Assembly (NCBI GenBank): GCA_963779765.1
Contig: CAVZZP010000002.1
Coordinates: forward strand, 868,001-932,000
DNA from: Silicimonas sp963779765
Lineage (GTDB): Bacteria; Pseudomonadota; Alphaproteobacteria; Rhodobacterales; Rhodobacteraceae
Direction: 5' to 3'
Length of the DNA stretch: 64,000 nt
Positions 24,248 through 33,520 of this stretch are shown here, in pieces. The notes below the pieces were generated by a model. The model saw only the letters and a program-made list of their open reading frames with translations, ran no database searches and was not told the origin of the DNA. How positions within the stretch are numbered: the first letter of the stretch is position 1; each line of letters starts with the position of its first letter. The position numbers and the translations under genes are program-made.

Positions 24248-26180
24248 ATGAGTTTCTTTCCGTCACTTTCAGCGGCGGGCGCAGGTGCGCGCGCCAGACT
24301 GAGGACCATCGGAGCCATTGGTGCGGCTGCGGTCTGCGCAGCACTCGTCGTTCGGCAACTCGGTGACGTCAGCCTGCTCACGGTCGCAGAGGAGGTTCGC
24401 GGCATCAGTGCGGCTCAATGGCTGGTCGCCCTTGTCGCCACCTGCGTGAGCTTCGCTGCGGCCGGTCAATATGATGCTCTGTTCCATCGCTGGCTCGGGA
24501 CAGGAGTCAGGCCGGCACGCGCCGCGGTCTCCGGAGCGGTCGCCATCGCCCTTGCTCAGACACTTGGTTTCGGGCTCGCCACAGGCACTGTCGCCCGATG
24601 GCGCGCATTGCCGGAACTCAGCCTTCCTGACGCCCTGCGCGTCACGAACTACGTCTCTTTCACCTTCATGGCGGCCCTCTCCGTATTTGCGATGCTGGCG
24701 ATGGCTGTGTCGGGCACCGGGTCGGATGGAGTGGGTATTTCAGGTCTGATCGTGCTACCGGCGATGGTCGGCTATTTGGTCTGTTCAGTGGTACAGCCGG
24801 CCTGGTTTCCCGTGCGCTTGCCACCCCTGCGCCTCGTCGGACGTCTGACCATTCTTGCAGTCACGGACACGGCGCTTGCGTCTCTGGCACTGTGGGCCCT
24901 GATGCCAGCGGGCGGCCAGCCTGACTTCGATATCTTTCTCGCCGCCTTCCTCGTCGCTCTCGGAGCAGGTCTCTTGTCCGGCGCGCCGGGCGGTGTGGGA
25001 CCGTTCGAACTAGCACTGGTGACACTTCTCCCAACCGTCCCAGAGACGGAACTGGTGGCCGCTGTCCTGGCCTTTCGGCTGGTCTATTATGCATTGCCTG
25101 CCTGTGCCGCCCTCGTCGCGCTGGCCCGACCGTCGATGGACCGCGCTCCACAACGAGCCTCCATCCCTGTCCATCCTCGGGTCATCCGCGCCGAGGCGGG
25201 GCTGGCTGGTCAATCCGGACGGCTGTCCGTGGTCGATGGCCTTGGACTGCACGTGGTTGAGACGTCCCAATGCCTCGTCGCGCTCGGCTCGCCTGTGCTG
25301 CGGGAAGAAAGTAACACCGTCCGCGTTGAGAGCATTTCGTGACATGGCGAGGCAAGGCAACTTCTTCCCGGCTCTCTACAAGGCGGACCCACGCTCGGCA
25401 GGGGTCGCGCGCAAGGCGGGGTGGTCTGTTCTCGCGGTTTCGGAGGAAGCCTGGGTCTCGCCCGCGGACTTCGCGCTCGATGTGCCGGAGCGGCGGCAGC
25501 TTCGCCGAAAGCTTGGCAAGGCAAGAAAGGCCGGTGTGTCGATCGAGGCCGCGGTGCGCCTTCCGCTTCACGAGATGTCCCGTGTGGCCGACTGCTGGAC
25601 GAAGCGAGCAGGTGGTGAGCGCGGCTTCAGCATGGGCCGGTACTGTCCGGATTACCTTGCTGGCCAGCGCGTCTGGCTGGCACGGCACGATGGCCGCCTC
25701 GTGGCTTTCGCCAGCTTTCACCACGCGAACGACGAATGGTGTCTGGACCTGATGCGGAACGAGGCAGATATGCCGGATGGTGCAATGCACGCGTTGATCG
25801 TGGCCGCATTGAAGACCGCCCGCGACGAGGGCGTGATGCGCGTATCACTAGCAGCAATGCCGCTGGAAGGCCCGCACCCGATCTTGCGCCGATTGTCGTC
25901 CCGACGAGAGGCGCAGGGCCTGCGGCAATTCAAGTGTTGCTTTCATCCGCAGCTCACCACGCTCTATCTCGTTGCGCCCAACTTCGCCCTTCTCGTGCTC
26001 GCAGGCGCGGACATCCTCCTTAGGATTGCGAAACCAGTGCTTTTGAGACCGTCGGGACGGCTTTCGAAGTCCATGCATTCCCTGCAAGGCGGACATTCCG
26101 ACATGGACGTTGTTCCGGCGGTCGCCAGACCTCATGTTGGCGGTAACATAAGACAGATGACACAGGAAAAGAACCGATGA
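24248..26180 (+). CDS. mprF: MprF-like phosphatidylglycerol lysyltransferase/flippase (one +1 frameshift)
   Basis: The repaired product has about 643 residues. The N-terminal half is a polytopic LPG-synthase transmembrane region (several spans, GAPGGVGPFELAL motif near residue 245), which flips aminoacyl-phosphatidylglycerol. The C-terminal half is a DUF2156 GNAT-type domain (RRQLRRKLGKARKAGVSIEA, then KRAGGERGFSMGRYC and VAFASFHH), which transfers the amino acid from aminoacyl-tRNA. One A too many in 25308-25310 shifts the frame between VLREE and VTPSALRAF. This fusion explains two otherwise separate open frames ending at 25342 and 26180. The product would change membrane charge and cationic-peptide resistance. 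The stop overlaps the next ATG. Confidence 0.82.
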
Positions 26181-26326
26181 CACTATTCGCCGATCTCAAG
26201 AAACGCGCCGCCTACCGCCGAACCGTCCGGGCGCTGCGCAACATGCCCCTCGACACAGCGCTCGACCTCGACATCTACCGGGGCGACGCGAAGGATATCG
26301 CGCGGCGCGCGGTCTACGGAGCGTGA
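26177..26326 (+). CDS. DUF1127-like micro-protein coupled to mprF
   Basis: 49 residues: MTLFADLKKRAAYRRTVRAL followed by RNMPLDTALDLDIYRGDAKD and IARRAVYGA. The RxLRxMPLDxAxDLxIxxxDAxxIAxxAVYG pattern is that of DUF1127/YjiS-like small proteins. Its ATG overlaps the mprF stop (ATGA). This is the second DUF1127-type peptide in the window. Possibly RNA-binding; function unknown. Confidence 0.65.
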   Translation: MTLFADLKKRAAYRRTVRALRNMPLDTALDLDIYRGDAKDIARRAVYGA

Positions 26327-26354
26327 CACACGTCTTGCCGTTGAAGTGATGCAC

Positions 26355-26373
26355 GGGCGGCCTGAGGCCGCCC
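26355..26373. terminator. Hairpin between convergent mprF operon and coaD
   Basis: Perfect 8-bp stem GGGCGGCC / GGCCGCCC with a TGA loop, followed on the plus strand by TTCTCGT. Lies between convergent transcription units and may serve both. Confidence 0.6.
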
Positions 26374-26381
26374 TTCTCGTA

Positions 26382-26882
26382 TCAACGCTTTGAAGCGAAC
26401 CGCTTGACGAGCGCGTCGCAGACTGCTGGCGTCACGAACTTGGAGACGTCGCCGCCGAGGCGAGCGATTTCCTTGACCAGCTTCGACGCGATGGCCTGGT
26501 GTTCCGCCTCGGCCATCAGGAACACGGTCTCGACTGTGTCGTCGAGCTGACGGTTCATTCCGACCATCTGATACTCGTACTCGAAATCGGCGACGGCACG
26601 CAGGCCGCGGATGATGATCCCCGCGCCGACGTCGCGCGCGCAGTCGATCAAAAGGTTCTCGAACGGATGAGGGACAATCTCGACGCCTGTCCTCTCGGCG
26701 ATCGCGCCGCATTCGGACTCGATCATCGCCACCCGTTCCTCAAGTGGGAAGAGCGGCCCCTTGTCGCGGTTGATCGCGACACCTATCACCAGCCGGTCGA
26801 CCAGCACGGTCGCGCGCTCGATGATGTCGAGATGTCCGAGCGTGACCGGGTCGAAGGTGCCGGGATAGAGGCCGATGCGCAT
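26382..26882 (-). CDS. coaD: Phosphopantetheine adenylyltransferase
   Basis: Transfers AMP to 4'-phosphopantetheine in coenzyme A synthesis. 166 residues, as expected. Nucleotidyltransferase motif YPGTFDPVTLGHLDII at the N-terminus (the TxGH form of HxGH), IIRGLRAVADFEYEYQM with the conserved RGLR, and KEIARLGGDVSKFV near the end. The start at 26882 is used because the longer frame adds a non-homologous leader. Confidence 0.96.
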   Translation of the reverse strand: MRIGLYPGTFDPVTLGHLDIIERATVLVDRLVIGVAINRDKGPLFPLEERVAMIESECGAIAERTGVEIVPHPFENLLIDCARDVGAGIIIRGLRAVADFEYEYQMVGMNRQLDDTVETVFLMAEAEHQAIASKLVKEIARLGGDVSKFVTPAVCDALVKRFASKR

Positions 26883-26952
26883 GTAGGGGCTCCTCCGCCG
26901 GTGCGTGCCGGGGTTTGGTGCCACGGACCGGTTCGGCCCGCAAGCAATTGAT

Positions 26953-27387
26953 CTAGAAGCCCTTGATCATGCCTTCCAGCGCGTTCTTCTCCATCGACAA
27001 CTCCGACAGCCGCGCCTTCACCACGTCCCCGATCGAGATGAGGCCGGCCATTCCGTCGCCGTCCATGACCGGCATATGTCGAAAACGACCTTCGGTCATC
27101 TTTCCCAGAACCTGTTCGTCTGTCTCGTCGGGGGTGCAGGTGATCATTGCACGTGTCATCAGCGTGTCGACGGTGTCGCCCAGGCAGCCTTGTCCCTTGC
27201 GGCCCAACTCACGCACGATGTCACGTTCGGAGAGAATGCCAAGTGGCGTGCCGCCCTCGCCCGTTATGACAATGGCGCCGATGCGCTTCTCGGACAGAAG
27301 ACGTGCGGCGTCGGCCACCGACGCGCCGCTGGCGAGACCGATCACGTCGGTGCCGCCCTTCATGCCAAGAATCTGACGAACCAACAT
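26953..27387 (-). CDS. CBS-domain pair protein
   Basis: 144 residues made of two CBS motifs: DVIGLASGASVADAARLLSE with GAIVITGEGGTPLGILSERDI, and the repeat ITCTPDETDEQVLGKM with FRHMPVMDGDGMAGLISIGDV. Such stand-alone CBS pairs bind adenine nucleotides and often regulate partners. The start at 27387 is the first methionine consistent with the fold. It is 70 bp from the coaD start on the same strand. Confidence 0.88.
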   Translation of the reverse strand: MLVRQILGMKGGTDVIGLASGASVADAARLLSEKRIGAIVITGEGGTPLGILSERDIVRELGRKGQGCLGDTVDTLMTRAMITCTPDETDEQVLGKMTEGRFRHMPVMDGDGMAGLISIGDVVKARLSELSMEKNALEGMIKGF

Positions 27388-27448
27388 GAATGTGCCTCCC
27401 GAGGACGTATGCTCTTCGGTCGAGCGTTCCTCACCGGGGCGCCACCTG

Positions 27449-28336
27449 TCAAGGTTGTGTGCGTCGCGCCATCTCGGCGCGGAGACCCTCCGCCAGCGCA
27501 GCGGCAAAGCGGTTAAGGCGTTCGACGCGCGCGTCGTCGTCATGCCGGATCAGCCAGAAGGCGCGCGTCAGGGTCATTTCTTCTTTGAGGACGGGCACAA
27601 GTTCGGGCGCATCGGGCATCGCGAAATCATGGACAACTCCAACTCCAGCGCCCGCCCGCAGAAGCCCAAGCTGAACCGATACGAGGTTCGAGGCGACGTC
27701 GATCCGCGAGAGCCCGAGTTCGGCGAGATAGTCGAGTTCGGGGTCGAAAATCATGTCCGGGATATAGCCGACGACGGGATGGCCGGCGAGATGGGCGCGA
27801 GTGCGGATCGGCTCGTGCCGGGCAAGGTAGTCGCGCGACGCTGCGAGGTGAAGCGCGTAGCCCGATATCTTCTGGATTCGCAGCCGTCCCGTGCGCGGAC
27901 GCGACACGGCGATCGCCATGTCCGCTTCGCGCTTGGACAGGTTGAAGACGCGTGGCAGGGCCACGATCTGGACCGACAGACCCGGATTTGTCTCGACCAT
28001 GCTCTGTACGACATGCGGAAGAAGAAAAGTCGCGCAGCCGTCAGGAGCACCGACGCGGATCGTGCCGGTCAGCGTATGCTCGTCGCCCCGCACCTCCGAC
28101 AAGGCTTCGGTCATTGCCTGTTCGGCGGCTTCGGCATGGGCCAAGAGGCGCTCGCCGGCAGATGTCGAAACATAGCCTTGAGGAGACTTGACGAACAACA
28201 CCGCGTCCATCTCGGCTTCCAGACGTGCGATGCGGCGGCCCACGGTCGCGGGGTCCAGCCTCAGAGCACGGGAGGCACCCGACAAGCTCTCCTCCCGCGA
28301 CACGGACAGGAATATACGCATGTCGTCCCAATTCAT
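27449..28336 (-). CDS. LysR-type transcriptional regulator, divergent from mmsA
   Basis: 295 residues: N-terminal winged HTH (MNWDDMRIFLSVSREESLSG with SRALRLDPATVGRRIARLE) and a periplasmic-binding-protein-like effector domain with GTIRVGAPDGCATFLLP and the LGLLRAGAGVGVVHDF segment. It is divergent from mmsA over a 105-bp intergenic region, the usual place of a LysR operator, so it may control mmsA; the effector is unknown. Confidence 0.88.
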   Translation of the reverse strand: MNWDDMRIFLSVSREESLSGASRALRLDPATVGRRIARLEAEMDAVLFVKSPQGYVSTSAGERLLAHAEAAEQAMTEALSEVRGDEHTLTGTIRVGAPDGCATFLLPHVVQSMVETNPGLSVQIVALPRVFNLSKREADMAIAVSRPRTGRLRIQKISGYALHLAASRDYLARHEPIRTRAHLAGHPVVGYIPDMIFDPELDYLAELGLSRIDVASNLVSVQLGLLRAGAGVGVVHDFAMPDAPELVPVLKEEMTLTRAFWLIRHDDDARVERLNRFAAALAEGLRAEMARRTQP

Positions 28337-28441
28337 TCCGGCAGATGCTCCTGGATTCTTGCAAAGCCTTTTTGAGAAACTGCCGCTTTTCCCACTGCTG
28401 TGCCAGCCCCTATGGTCCGTCGCAACAATCAGGAGGATTCG

Positions 28442-29941
28442 ATGGAAGACCTATCCCACTACATCGACGGTCAGCGCGTGAAGGGCGGTTCGGGCCGCTT
28501 CGCAGATGTCTTCAACCCCGCCACGGGCGAGGTGCAGGCCCGGGTGCCCCTGGCGACCAAAGCAGAATTGGACGAGGCGGTCGCCAAGGCGGCCGAGGCG
28601 CAGAAGGCTTGGGGCGCCACCAACCCGCAGCGGCGGGCGCGCGTGATGATGGCCTTCGGGCGCCTCATCAACGAGAATATGGACGAGCTGGCGGAACTGG
28701 TCAGCCGTGAGCATGGCAAGACGATCCCCGATGCGAAGGGCGATGTGCAGCGCGGTCTCGAAGTCGTCGAGGTCTGCATGGGCGCTCCGAGCCTCTTGAA
28801 GGGCGAGTTCACCAACGACGGCGGCCCTGGCATCGACCTCTATTCGATGCGCCAGCCCCTTGGCGTTGTCGCGGGCATCACGCCGTTCAACTTTCCCGCC
28901 ATGATCCCGCTGTGGAAGATGGCGCCTGCCCTGTCCTGCGGCAACGCGATGATCCTGAAGCCGTCCGAGCGGTGTCCTTCGACGTCGCTGATGCTGGCCG
29001 AACTTCTGAAGGAAGCGGGGCTGCCCGACGGTGTCCTCCAGGTCGTCAACGGCGACAAGGAGGTCGTGGACGCGATCCTTGACAACGACACCGTCCAGGC
29101 CGTCGGCTTCGTCGGCTCGACGCCGATCGCGCAGTATATCTATGGCCGCGCCTGCTCGAACGGGAAACGCGCGCAATGCTTCGGCGGTGCGAAGAACCAC
29201 ATGATCATCATGCCGGACGCCGACCTCGACAAGGCGGCGGACGCGCTGGTCGGCGCAGGCTTCGGCGCGGCAGGCGAACGCTGCATGGCGATTTCGGTCG
29301 CCGTGCCCGTCGGCGAGAAGACGGCGGACGCGCTTCGCGAGCGGCTGGTGCCTCGGATCGAGAAGCTGAAGGTCGGACCCTACACCGCAGGAGACGACGT
29401 CGACTTTGGTCCGGTTATCACCGCGGCCGCGAAGAAGCGGATCGACGGCCTCGTGGACAAGGGCGTCGAAGAGGGCGCGGATCTCGTCGTCGACGGCCGC
29501 GGCTTCACGATGCAGGGCTATGAGAACGGCTTCTTCGTGGGCCCGTCCTATTTCGACAACGTCACGCCCGACATGGAGATCTACAAGGAAGAGATTTTCG
29601 GTCCCGTCCTCAGCCAGGTCCGCGCCAAGTCCTATGAAGAGGCGCTGAAGCTGACGATGGACAACCCCTATGGCAACGGCACCGCGATCTATACCGCCGA
29701 CGGCGACACGGCGCGCGATTTCGCGAACCGGGTCAACGTGGGCATGGTCGGCATCAACTTTCCGATCCCCGTGCCTCTGTCGTACCACACCTTCGGCGGC
29801 TGGAAGAAATCGTCCTTCGGCGACCTGAACCAATACGGGCCGGACGCCTTCCGGTTCTATACGAAGACGAAAACCGTTACCGCGCGCTGGTTCTCTGGAA
29901 TCAAGGACGGTGGCGAGTTCGCCTTCAAGGCAATGGACTGA
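28442..29941 (+). CDS. mmsA: Methylmalonate-semialdehyde dehydrogenase (CoA-acylating)
   Basis: Converts methylmalonate semialdehyde to propionyl-CoA (and malonate semialdehyde to acetyl-CoA) in valine and inositol catabolism. 499 residues of ALDH fold. Visible: ITPFNFPAMIPLWKMAPAL, the CoA-type signature FGGAKNHMIIMPDADLD, and the catalytic Cys in GAAGERCMAISVAV in place of the usual ALDH Glu-Cys arrangement. The ATG at 28442 follows AGGAGG at 6-nt spacing. Its product feeds the propionyl-CoA carboxylase/mutase pathway encoded at the right end of the window. Confidence 0.93.
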   Translation: MEDLSHYIDGQRVKGGSGRFADVFNPATGEVQARVPLATKAELDEAVAKAAEAQKAWGATNPQRRARVMMAFGRLINENMDELAELVSREHGKTIPDAKGDVQRGLEVVEVCMGAPSLLKGEFTNDGGPGIDLYSMRQPLGVVAGITPFNFPAMIPLWKMAPALSCGNAMILKPSERCPSTSLMLAELLKEAGLPDGVLQVVNGDKEVVDAILDNDTVQAVGFVGSTPIAQYIYGRACSNGKRAQCFGGAKNHMIIMPDADLDKAADALVGAGFGAAGERCMAISVAVPVGEKTADALRERLVPRIEKLKVGPYTAGDDVDFGPVITAAAKKRIDGLVDKGVEEGADLVVDGRGFTMQGYENGFFVGPSYFDNVTPDMEIYKEEIFGPVLSQVRAKSYEEALKLTMDNPYGNGTAIYTADGDTARDFANRVNVGMVGINFPIPVPLSYHTFGGWKKSSFGDLNQYGPDAFRFYTKTKTVTARWFSGIKDGGEFAFKAMD

Positions 29942-30039
29942 TGTGAATATCGGGTGACCTGCCCCACTCCGGGGCGGGTCGCCGACTTGCCGGTTCAGAG
30001 GCGCGAGAGCAGGATGCACCATCCCATGGAGGATCCGTC

Positions 30040-30357
30040 ATGCTGACCAGACGCACCGCCCTGACCGCCCTTCTGTCCCTTCCCGTCCTGGCACTGGCCC
30101 GACCGGCACGCGCCGCCACGCACCAGGTCGCGATCAAGGGCTTCGCGTTCGAACCCGCCGTGATCGATATCGCGGCCGGTGACACCGTCGTTTTCACCAA
30201 CGGCGACAGCGCCCCTCATACGGCATCTGGGAGCGCGTTCGACACCGGGAGGATCAACTTCGAGCGAAGCGCCGAGGTGACGATCTCTGCTGCCGGGTCA
30301 TATGACTACACCTGTAAGTTCCACCCGATGATGAAAGGCCGGATCGTCGCACGCTAA
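30040..30357 (+). CDS. Cupredoxin (amicyanin/plastocyanin-like), exported
   Basis: 105 residues with a Tat-like signal (MLTRRTALTALLSLP, twin arginine, cleavage after ARPARA), so it should act in the periplasm. Type 1 copper ligands: His in NGDSAPHTASG, and Cys, His and Met in YTCKFHPMMKGRI. The short Cys-x2-His-x-x-Met loop is that of amicyanin-like cupredoxins. Redox partners are not visible nearby. Confidence 0.88.
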   Translation: MLTRRTALTALLSLPVLALARPARAATHQVAIKGFAFEPAVIDIAAGDTVVFTNGDSAPHTASGSAFDTGRINFERSAEVTISAAGSYDYTCKFHPMMKGRIVAR

Positions 30358-30436
30358 GGGCTTCGGGACGGCAGCTTTGAGTCTGGCCTAGAACGGCACG
30401 CGCGGCTAAGAACGGCCGGAACCGCGAGGCTGATCC

Positions 30437-31519
30437 ATGACCATAAGACCGAAGACCGGGATCGAGGAGATCGTCCTCTACAAGGCAGGCGACGCGAAAG
30501 TTACCGGTCGGGGCGACGTCCTGAAGCTGTCATCGAATGAAAACCCCTATGGTGCTCCCGACAGCGCGAAGGCAGCGTTTGCGCGCGCGGTTCACGATTT
30601 GCATCGCTATCCGCCGACCGACCACGCCGACCTCAGGGCGGCCATCGCCGAGGTCCACGGCCTGGACCCCGAGCGGATCGTCTGCGGGGCCGGTTCGGAC
30701 GAAATCATCACCTTCCTCTGTCAGGCCTACACGCAGCCGGGCGACGAGGTGATCCACACCGAACACGGCTTCTCGATGTACGCCATTTCGGCCCGGGCGG
30801 CGGGCGCGACCCCGGTCGAGGTGCCCGAGCGCGAGCGGAAGGTGGACGTCGACGCGGTCCTCGCCGGTGTGACCGAGCGAACGAAGCTCGTCTTCGTGGC
30901 GAACCCGGGCAATCCGACCGCGACGATGATTGGTGGAAACGAAACCGCCCGGCTGGCGGCCGAACTGCCGCCCCATGTCCTTCTCGTTCTCGACGGCGCT
31001 TACTCGGAATACGTCGAGGGCTTCGATGGCGGCGCGTCCCTGGTGGACTCGCGCGACAACGTCGTGATGACGCGCACGTTCTCGAAGATGTACGGGCTGG
31101 GCGGTTTGCGGATCGGCTGGGGCTACGGGCCTAGAGACGTGATCGACAACCTGAACCGCGTGCGCGGACCGTTCAACCTCTCGCAGGCACAGCTTGCCGC
31201 CGCCGAGGCCGCCGTCCGCGACCGTGACTGGGCCGCCCGCTGCCGCGCCGACAACACGCGGATGCGGGACTGGCTGCAGCACGCGCTTGCCGAACTGGGC
31301 GTCCCGTCGGACACGTCGAGCGCGAACTTCATCCTCGCGCGCTTTGCGAGTCCGTCCGAGGCCGATGATTGCGAGGCCAGGCTCCGGAGAGACGGGATCC
31401 TCGTGCGGAAGGTGGGCGGATACAAGCTGCCCCAGTGCCTGCGCATTACGGTCGGGACCGAGGCCGACTGCCGCCGCGTCGCCGCTTCCGTCTCGCGCTT
31501 CCGGGAGCAGACGGCATGA
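30437..31519 (+). CDS. hisC: Histidinol-phosphate aminotransferase
   Basis: PLP-dependent aminotransferase of histidine synthesis, which in many bacteria also handles aromatic 2-oxo acids. 360 residues. LSSNENPYGAP, YPPTDHADLR, VFVANPGNPTAT and the PLP-lysine region TRTFSKMYGLGGLRIGW are all typical. The stop overlaps the tyrC start (ATGA), so it is coupled to a prephenate/arogenate dehydrogenase gene; this pairing supports a role in tyrosine and phenylalanine synthesis as well. Confidence 0.93.
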   Translation: MTIRPKTGIEEIVLYKAGDAKVTGRGDVLKLSSNENPYGAPDSAKAAFARAVHDLHRYPPTDHADLRAAIAEVHGLDPERIVCGAGSDEIITFLCQAYTQPGDEVIHTEHGFSMYAISARAAGATPVEVPERERKVDVDAVLAGVTERTKLVFVANPGNPTATMIGGNETARLAAELPPHVLLVLDGAYSEYVEGFDGGASLVDSRDNVVMTRTFSKMYGLGGLRIGWGYGPRDVIDNLNRVRGPFNLSQAQLAAAEAAVRDRDWAARCRADNTRMRDWLQHALAELGVPSDTSSANFILARFASPSEADDCEARLRRDGILVRKVGGYKLPQCLRITVGTEADCRRVAASVSRFREQTA

Positions 31520-32433
31520 GCCCAATCTACGACCGCGTGGCGCTGATCGGTCTGGGTCTCATCGCCTCGTCCATGGCCCACGCGATCCGCAGGGCTGGTC
31601 TGGCCGGCGAGATTGTCGGCACCGCCCGTTCCGAAGAAACGCGCGACATAGCGCGCGAACTGGGACTTTGCGACAAGGTCGTGGACAGCGCGACGCAGGC
31701 CGTAGAAGGTGCCGACCTCGTCGTTCTAGCCGTACCAGTCGGCGTAATGGACGAGATCGCCAAGGAAATCGGCCCCCACCTCGCACCGGGGGCGACGGTC
31801 ACCGATGTCGGATCGGTCAAGCGATCGGTCATCGACGCTGTGACACCGCATATTCCCGAGGGAGTGCATTTCATCCCGGGGCATCCGCTGGCCGGCACCG
31901 AGCATTCCGGGCCGCGTTCCGGCTTCGCGACGCTCTTCGACAACCGATGGTGCATCCTGCTTCCAGGCGAAAATCCCCACCCCGATGCTCTCGCCCGCCT
32001 GCGCGCCTTCTGGGAGGGACTCGGCGCCAACGTCGACGAGATGGACGTGGACCACCATGACCTCGTCCTCGCCGTCACGTCGCACTGTCCGCACCTCATC
32101 GCCTACACTATGGTCGGTGTGGCGGACGATCTTCGGCGCGTGACGGACAGCGAGGTCATCAAGTATTCCGCCGCAGGCTTTCGCGATTTCACGCGCATCG
32201 CCGCCTCGGATCCGACGATGTGGCGCGACGTCTTCCTGAACAACCGAGAGGCCACTCTCGAAATACTGGGGCGATTCACCGAGGAACTTTTCGCGCTTCA
32301 ACGTGCGATCAGAACTGGTGACGGGACGTTGCTCTTCGATTATTTTACACGGACTCGGGCTATCAGGCGGGGCATCATCGAGGCGGGTCAGGACACCGAC
32401 GCGCCTGACTTCGGGCGAGGAAAGACGAAATGA
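31516..32433 (+). CDS. tyrC: Prephenate/arogenate dehydrogenase
   Basis: NAD(P)-dependent oxidative decarboxylation in tyrosine synthesis. 305 residues. Rossmann motif RVALIGLGLIASSMAHAI at the N-terminus, VTDVGSVKRSVI, FIPGHPLAGTEHSGP with the catalytic histidine, and DHHDLVLAVTSHCPHLIAY. The start at 31516 is inside the longer frame but overlaps the hisC stop. The last codons overlap the ATG of the extensin-like lipoprotein gene. Confidence 0.92.
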   Translation: MSPIYDRVALIGLGLIASSMAHAIRRAGLAGEIVGTARSEETRDIARELGLCDKVVDSATQAVEGADLVVLAVPVGVMDEIAKEIGPHLAPGATVTDVGSVKRSVIDAVTPHIPEGVHFIPGHPLAGTEHSGPRSGFATLFDNRWCILLPGENPHPDALARLRAFWEGLGANVDEMDVDHHDLVLAVTSHCPHLIAYTMVGVADDLRRVTDSEVIKYSAAGFRDFTRIAASDPTMWRDVFLNNREATLEILGRFTEELFALQRAIRTGDGTLLFDYFTRTRAIRRGIIEAGQDTDAPDFGRGKTK

Positions 32434-33008
32434 AGAAGATTGCCGCACTCATTCTGGTGATGGCTCTTGCCGCTTGCGGCGGAGGACAGAAGCACGCCGA
32501 TACACCGATTCCCGGACTCATCGCCGAGAAGCGGGGCGAGATCGAAGGGCCCGGGGGATGTGGCGTGAAGAACGCCCTTCTGGTCACCGAGGCGGCAGGT
32601 GTCACGCTGACGGAGCCCGCTCTTCTGACCCAAGGTGCTGCACATACGCTTAACGCCTGGCTTGCGACGCGTGCCATCCCCGAGATCGGGAAGCGCGGCG
32701 GCGGGCTGTCCGCTGTTCGGATCGCATCCCACTATTCCTGCCGGACGCGGAACAGCCAGAAAGGCGCCCGCCTGTCCGAGCACGCGGCGGGACGGGCCAT
32801 CGACATCTCGGCCTTCATACTGGCCGACGGGTCGCAGATTACCGTCGAGGACGGCTGGCGCGGCGATGACGGCGCCCTCCTCAAGCGCCTTCACGCCTCG
32901 GCCTGCGGCCCGTTCGGCACCGTTTTGGGTCCCAACTCCGACGCGCATCACCACGATCACTTCCACCTCGACGTCGCCGACTACCGGTCCGGCGCCTATT
33001 GTCGTTGA
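32430..33008 (+). CDS. Extensin-like C-terminal domain lipoprotein
   Basis: 192 residues. Lipobox LILVMALAACGGG (cleavage before Cys16) predicts a lipoprotein. The rest is an extensin-like domain: GCGVKNALLVTEAAGV, SHYSCRTRN, RLSEHAAGRAIDISAF and HHHDHFHLDVADY, with the His/Asp residues expected of a zinc-peptidase-related fold. A role in the envelope is likely but undefined. ATGA coupling to tyrC. Confidence 0.88.
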   Translation: MKKIAALILVMALAACGGGQKHADTPIPGLIAEKRGEIEGPGGCGVKNALLVTEAAGVTLTEPALLTQGAAHTLNAWLATRAIPEIGKRGGGLSAVRIASHYSCRTRNSQKGARLSEHAAGRAIDISAFILADGSQITVEDGWRGDDGALLKRLHASACGPFGTVLGPNSDAHHHDHFHLDVADYRSGAYCR

Positions 33009-33010
33009 CC

Positions 33011-33520
33011 ATGTTCGCCCGCGACGACGCACTTGACGCGTTCTTGGCGCATCTCGGCGCGCCGCTTGCCAACCTCGCGCCCGCCGAGGCAGTACGCCTC
33101 ATGCTGGATTTCTACGCCGAAGTGACGGCCAAGGGTGTCGTCGATGACGAACGCGACGGCGACATGCTCGTGTTCCAGTGGGGCGTTCCACGTCGGCGGC
33201 CGGAGGTCTTTCTCGTCAACATGACGCGCCAGCTTATCTATCCCCTCGATGAACCCGGCGGCAGCGAGCCGAATGATGACGATGACGGCTGGGACGATAA
33301 GGATTTCGACGACGAGGGCGAAACCGAGATCTGGCAGCTTCGACTGGACTACGAGATCGACGCCGACGAAGCCCTCACCAGTCTGGGCCGCGGCGATATC
33401 TGGTGCCGCACCCGTGACGACCTCATGACGTTTCGGGACGAGGTCTTGGCGACGGAGGCTTTCCGCGCTCTCGAGGATCATCCCGTGAGAGCGTCGGATG
33501 TGGATTTCGGCGCCGTCTAG
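33011..33520 (+). CDS. Conserved hypothetical protein, 169 aa
   Basis: Soluble, strongly acidic protein; an Asp/Glu-rich loop (NDDDDGWDDKDFDDEGET) lies near residue 100. The N-terminal part has helical AFLAHLGAPLANLAPAEAVR and MLDFYAEVTA. I recognise no family. The ATG at 33011 lies 2 nt after the extensin-like stop; a TTG at 32999 would overlap it. The last 4 nt overlap the convergent DUF2125 gene. Confidence 0.65.
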   Translation: MFARDDALDAFLAHLGAPLANLAPAEAVRLMLDFYAEVTAKGVVDDERDGDMLVFQWGVPRRRPEVFLVNMTRQLIYPLDEPGGSEPNDDDDGWDDKDFDDEGETEIWQLRLDYEIDADEALTSLGRGDIWCRTRDDLMTFRDEVLATEAFRALEDHPVRASDVDFGAV

